This document shows, in pieces, positions 34,079 to 36,534 of a stretch of 36,534 nucleotides of DNA. Source of the DNA: Rhodopirellula maiorica SM1 (GTDB lineage Bacteria; Planctomycetota; Planctomycetia; Pirellulales; Pirellulaceae); NCBI RefSeq assembly GCF_000346295.1, contig NZ_ANOG01000738.1, forward strand, positions 1 to 36,534, in the 5' to 3' direction. The translations under genes were made by a program, and so were the position numbers. Position 1 is the stretch's first letter, and every line of letters starts with the position of its first letter. The notes below the pieces were generated by a model. That model was not told the origin of the DNA. It saw only the letters and a list, made by a program, of their open reading frames with translations, and made no database searches.

Positions 34079-34722
34079 GGAGACAGACGGATGATTTGCC
34101 AGGAAGCGTCATCGTTTTGCTGATAGACGATACGATCGTGCAATCGGCTTGGGCGACCTTGCCAAAATTCCAGCGTGGTCGGTTTCAACGCATAGCCGCC
34201 CCAATTTTCGGGACATGGCACCTCGCTTCCCTCGTGCTTGGCACTCAATTCCTGCATCCGAGTTTCCAGAACCTCTCGCGAACTCACCTCACTCGATTGG
34301 CGGCTGACCAGCGCCCCTATTTGGCTCTCGCGCGGACGGCTATGAAAATACGCAACGGCGTCCTCACGCGATGCTTTGCGTACGCTTCCCTCGATGCGAA
34401 TTTGCCGCTCCAAGTGCGGCCAAAAGAAACAAAGCGCCGCTTGGGGATTGGCGGCCAGCTGTTTTCCCTTGATTGAATCGTAGTTGGTGAAAAAATAGAA
34501 CTCACCTTCTTTGACCTGTTTCAACAACACCACTCTCGAGGTCACCGCTCCGTGGGGGTCCGCAGTCGATAGCGTCATCGCGTTGACCTCAAACCACTCC
34601 GGTAACTGCGAATCGTTGGCTTGTTTGAACCAAAGATCGAACTGAACCATCGGATTGGGATCGACGTCTTTCTTATCGAGTCCACTGAGTGTGTAAGTTC
34701 GTCGCATTTTCTCAATCGACAT
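34075..34722 (-). CDS. pdxH: Pyridoxamine 5'-phosphate oxidase
   Basis: A 215-aa PdxH, matching the family length of about 210-220. It oxidises pyridoxamine or pyridoxine phosphate to pyridoxal phosphate with FMN and oxygen. The ATG at 34722 (MSIEKMRRTYTLSGLDKKD) gives the usual 'R..Y..GL' start. FMN-binding 'SRVVLLKQVKEGEFYFFTNY', 'SIKGKQLAANPQAALCFFWP' and 'LERQIRIEGSV' are present, and the C-terminal signature 'WGGYALKPTTLEFWQGRPSR' with 'LHDRIVY' is complete, including the Arg and His that hold the substrate phosphate and ring. PLP is the cofactor of the decarboxylase encoded at 4.4 kb, though they are not linked. It is divergent from the AlgH-like gene. Confidence 0.96.
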   Translation of the reverse strand: MSIEKMRRTYTLSGLDKKDVDPNPMVQFDLWFKQANDSQLPEWFEVNAMTLSTADPHGAVTSRVVLLKQVKEGEFYFFTNYDSIKGKQLAANPQAALCFFWPHLERQIRIEGSVRKASREDAVAYFHSRPRESQIGALVSRQSSEVSSREVLETRMQELSAKHEGSEVPCPENWGGYALKPTTLEFWQGRPSRLHDRIVYQQNDDASWQIIRLSP

Positions 34723-34776
34723 TCGACATTCCTCTTCACCGTCTTGGTGCTCAAAAACAAACTAAAATTCGGCACC

Positions 34777-34800
34777 ATTGATAACATGCTTGCTATCAAT
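34777..34800. promoter_or_regulatory. 7-bp inverted repeat in the pdxH-algH intergenic region
   Basis: ATTGATA (34777-34783) and TATCAAT (34794-34800), separated by 10 nt (ACATGCTTGC), lie 55-78 nt upstream of the pdxH start on the minus strand. A dyad of this spacing in a 204-bp divergent gap could bind a dimeric regulator of pdxH. No partner regulator gene is adjacent. Confidence 0.35.
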
Positions 34801-34926
34801 CTGCCATGAAACCCTGGCTTTTTGCACAAGAAACCTGCTTTGGCGCGCCGCTTGCCTCAATTAACTTACGCTACATGCAAACTGCCAATATGACAGACAT
34901 CTCAAACTAGCTTCGGGATATTTACG

Positions 34927-35601
34927 ATGGAATCATTAACTGGAAATCTTCTAGTTGCTTCCTCGCTTGCGACAGACCCCATTCTCAGCAGAGGGGTTTG
35001 TCTGCTGGTGCACGACGACCAGGAGAGCGTCATTGGTGTCATGCTCAACCGTCCAATGCACCCCAATCCCCAGGCATTGATGGCGATGCTCGGGGAACCA
35101 ATGGGCTCGCAGTCGCCTGAGAATGAGACGGCAGAGTTCGAAGCACACAATGACGAGTCCATGAGCCGATTGCCAGCAAACGCAAAAGGGCATTCCCCTT
35201 CGCCGTCTCAGGGTCCGCCGACACCTTATTCCCCCGTGGGGATGGTCCACTTTGGAGGCCCGTTGTCAGGCCCGGTCGTCGCCATTCATCAGTTGAGCGA
35301 GTATGCCGAAGCCGAAACGGGACACGGCATTTATGTGGCCGCACAGAAGCAGCACCTCGAAGGGTTAGTAAACAAACAACCAGGTCCCTATCGGTTGATT
35401 ATTGGCCACCTTGGTTGGGAAACGGAGCGGCTGAACGCCGAGGTCGAGGCAGGTCTTTGGCATATTGTTCCGGCCACTGCAGATGTCGTTTTCGAAAACG
35501 CCGACGAAATGTGGCCACGATTGATTCGCCGAGCCACGTCGCGATCGGTTGCTCGTTGGCTTGGAATTCCTGACATGGCGGGCAAAGCGGAACTAAACTA
35601 A
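34927..35601 (+). CDS. YqgE/AlgH family protein (UPF0301/DUF179) with an insert
   Basis: A 224-aa AlgH/YqgE protein from the ATG at 34927. The family fold is complete: 'SLTGNLLVASSLATDPILSR' start, 'GVCLLVHDDQESVIGVMLN' strands, 'FGGPLSGPVVAIHQLSEY' and 'RLIIGHLGWETERLNAEVEA' followed by 'GLWHIVPATADVVFEN', then a C-terminal helix. YqgE of E. coli is 187 aa; the extra length here is a low-complexity Ser/Pro/Glu-rich insert at about residues 57-98 (for example GHSPSPSQGPPTPYSPVG). The role of the family is not settled: AlgH was named as an alginate regulator but is not a DNA-binding protein by sequence. Its neighbour pdxH is divergent. Confidence 0.88.
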   Translation: MESLTGNLLVASSLATDPILSRGVCLLVHDDQESVIGVMLNRPMHPNPQALMAMLGEPMGSQSPENETAEFEAHNDESMSRLPANAKGHSPSPSQGPPTPYSPVGMVHFGGPLSGPVVAIHQLSEYAEAETGHGIYVAAQKQHLEGLVNKQPGPYRLIIGHLGWETERLNAEVEAGLWHIVPATADVVFENADEMWPRLIRRATSRSVARWLGIPDMAGKAELN

Positions 35602-35763
35602 GTGTCGCATCGAAGGCTTGTTTGTGTCATGGACTTCCAAACACGCCGATATTCCGTAACATGGTCGCCATGATCGCCTCGGTTGCCACGAGTCCGTCAA
35701 GCCTTTGCGCACCGATTGGTGCCATTACCTTTCACCACTACCGAACCGAGAGATTGCAATCGC

Positions 35764-36177
35764 ATGGGGCGACACGACGACGACGAGGAAATTAAACGTC
35801 CCTATCGGATTCAAAAGCGACGCCTGGGCACGATTCGTTTCGTCAGCCCCGATGGCGAATTCGGCTTTATCGACGCCGAAGATTTTCGCGAAGATGTGTT
35901 CTTTCATCGATCGGTCTTTGACGGCACGATCGAAGGTGCCCCCCCACGCGGCCCGTACGATCGCGAAGTGCTGCCGTACGAGTACATGTGGGTCGAGTAC
36001 GAATTAGATGACGACTATTACGACAAAGAAAATCGCTTGCGAGCGAAACTGGTCCGTCGCAGCAATCGTCCCGAAGGCAAGAAGTTGTCGGGGCGCGACG
36101 CCCCGCACTTGATCGTCAAACATCACCCCAACGCTCGCAAGAAACGCCCCTCATGGCGTGGCAAAGACGACTCCTAA
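35764..36177 (+). CDS. Cold-shock/S1-like nucleic acid-binding protein
   Basis: A 137-aa protein started at the ATG at 35764 (MGRHDDDEEIKRPYRIQKRR). Residues about 20-85 resemble a cold-shock domain: 'LGTIRFVSPDGEFGFIDAED' is the RNP1-like 'G.I.....GFGFI' strand and 'REDVFFHRSVFDGTIEG' the RNP2-like 'DVFVHxS' strand. The usual aromatic residues (F of GFI and F/H of VFFHRS) are kept. A Tyr/Asp-rich segment (EYELDDDYYDKENR) and a basic tail (HHPNARKKRPSWRGK) follow. The likely role is RNA or single-stranded DNA binding, as in cold shock proteins, but the second half is not family-like. An ATG-less upstream extension from 35683 is not supported. Confidence 0.78.
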   Translation: MGRHDDDEEIKRPYRIQKRRLGTIRFVSPDGEFGFIDAEDFREDVFFHRSVFDGTIEGAPPRGPYDREVLPYEYMWVEYELDDDYYDKENRLRAKLVRRSNRPEGKKLSGRDAPHLIVKHHPNARKKRPSWRGKDDS

Positions 36178-36205
36178 GCCGTTTGTTGTAGCAGTCACTC
36201 AGTCG

Positions 36206-36270
36206 ATTGCCTGTTCGAATTGCCTGTTCGAATTGCCTGTCTGGATTACCAGTTCGGATTTCCCGTTCGG
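36206..36270. repeat. Five 13-bp tandem repeats
   Basis: Units start at 36206, 36219, 36232, 36245 and 36258: ATTGCCTGTTCGA twice, then ATTGCCTGTCTGG, ATTACCAGTTCGG and ATTTCCCGTTCGG. They fill the gap between the cold-shock-like gene and the next minus-strand gene. A 7-bp hairpin GCGTCCG / CGGACGC (36271-36277 and 36289-36295) adjoins the last unit. Confidence 0.85.
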
Positions 36271-36277
36271 GCGTCCG

Positions 36278-36534
36278 CTAGGGCGTCTCGGACGCGGGTG
36301 CTTCTTCGACCACCTTGGTGGTATCCACTGCTTGAGCCTTGTCTTCGTCTTCCTTCTCTGCGGGCAAACGGCCTCCGTTTTCCTGAGCAGTAATCATGTC
36401 CTCTTCGAGCGCCCGAATCTTTTCCGGGTTGATTTGCCTGGACAACAAATCCTGCGTCTGAGAGAACATTTGGTCGATCTTCGCACGCTGGTTACGGATT
36501 TTTTGCCCCCGGTTGGTTCAAAAATGCGGTGAGT
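36278..36534 (-). CDS. C-terminal part of an unknown protein (start outside window or frame broken)
   Basis: The frame ending at 36278 reads back through MFSQTQDLLSRQINPEKIRA and 'LEEDMITAQENGGRLPAEKE' to a hydrophilic tail ending VVEEAPASETP. A start at the ATG at 36469 would give only 63 aa. Upstream of that ATG the frame still looks coding (IRNQRAKIDQ) but meets a TGA at 36518-36520; switching frame at the T6 tract at 36499-36504 gives a smooth 'LTAFLNQPGAKIRNQRAKID' reading that runs to the window edge. So this is probably the 3' end of a longer gene with a one-base indel in a homopolymer. Helical, charged and without recognised family. Confidence 0.45.

Overview
The window looks like a stretch of chromosome from a planctomycete of the Pirellulaceae (Rhodopirellula-like). 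The strongest indicators are a paired DUF1549/DUF1553 heme-motif protein and a Tat-exported DUF1501 protein behind an ECF sigma factor, a small membrane protein that begins with an 'NPF..NPY' proline-rich tail, lipoprotein and Cys/His-rich secreted proteins of no obvious wider family, and a generally loose gene layout with long intergenic spaces. I see no rRNA, tRNA, transposase, prophage or CRISPR array. Assignment to the group is inference from gene content; no 16S is present.

Layout. 1-3.1 kb: the C-terminal end of a secreted Cna_B/SdrD-like protein, a strong terminator followed by three 16-bp tandem repeats, a four-helix membrane protein, a small unknown protein and an SDR oxidoreductase. 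3.1-9.4 kb: a ROK sugar kinase (minus) divergent from a plus-strand run made of a fold-type I Orn/Lys/Arg decarboxylase, an Nramp-fold transporter with replaced metal-site motifs and an RsmC/RlmG-type methyltransferase. 9.5-15.5 kb: a tightly overlapping ECF sigma factor, membrane anti-sigma-like protein and exported coiled-coil protein, followed by the DUF1549/DUF1553 and DUF1501 pair. 15.5-17.3 kb: a strong hairpin, then an array of eight tandem hairpins (units of 36-42 bp, in a 120-bp higher-order repeat) in a convergent intergenic space, then a secreted Cys/His-rich protein.

17.3-21.4 kb (minus): nitrogen signalling, glnD and glnB (PII with Tyr51 present), and a PduO-type cobalamin adenosyltransferase. 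21.5-26.4 kb: a Nudix hydrolase, a transglutaminase-fold lipoprotein whose catalytic Cys is Ala, a 15-bp-stem inverted repeat upstream of an unknown acidic protein, an FMN reductase and nadD. 26.7-34 kb (plus): priA, then a surface-glycan group (NAD-dependent epimerase, family 2 glycosyltransferase and a large membrane protein split by an apparent frameshift at a C5 tract). 34-36.5 kb: pdxH (minus) divergent from an AlgH/YqgE protein, a cold-shock-like protein, five degenerate 13-bp tandem repeats and the 3' end of a minus-strand gene that leaves the window.

The most interesting material is the hairpin array at 15784-16091, where the stems of several units stay paired although their bases differ; the long inverted repeat at 24178-24224; and several enzymes that keep the family fold but have lost a signature site (ROK kinase zinc cysteines, Nramp DPGN/MPH motifs, transglutaminase cysteine).
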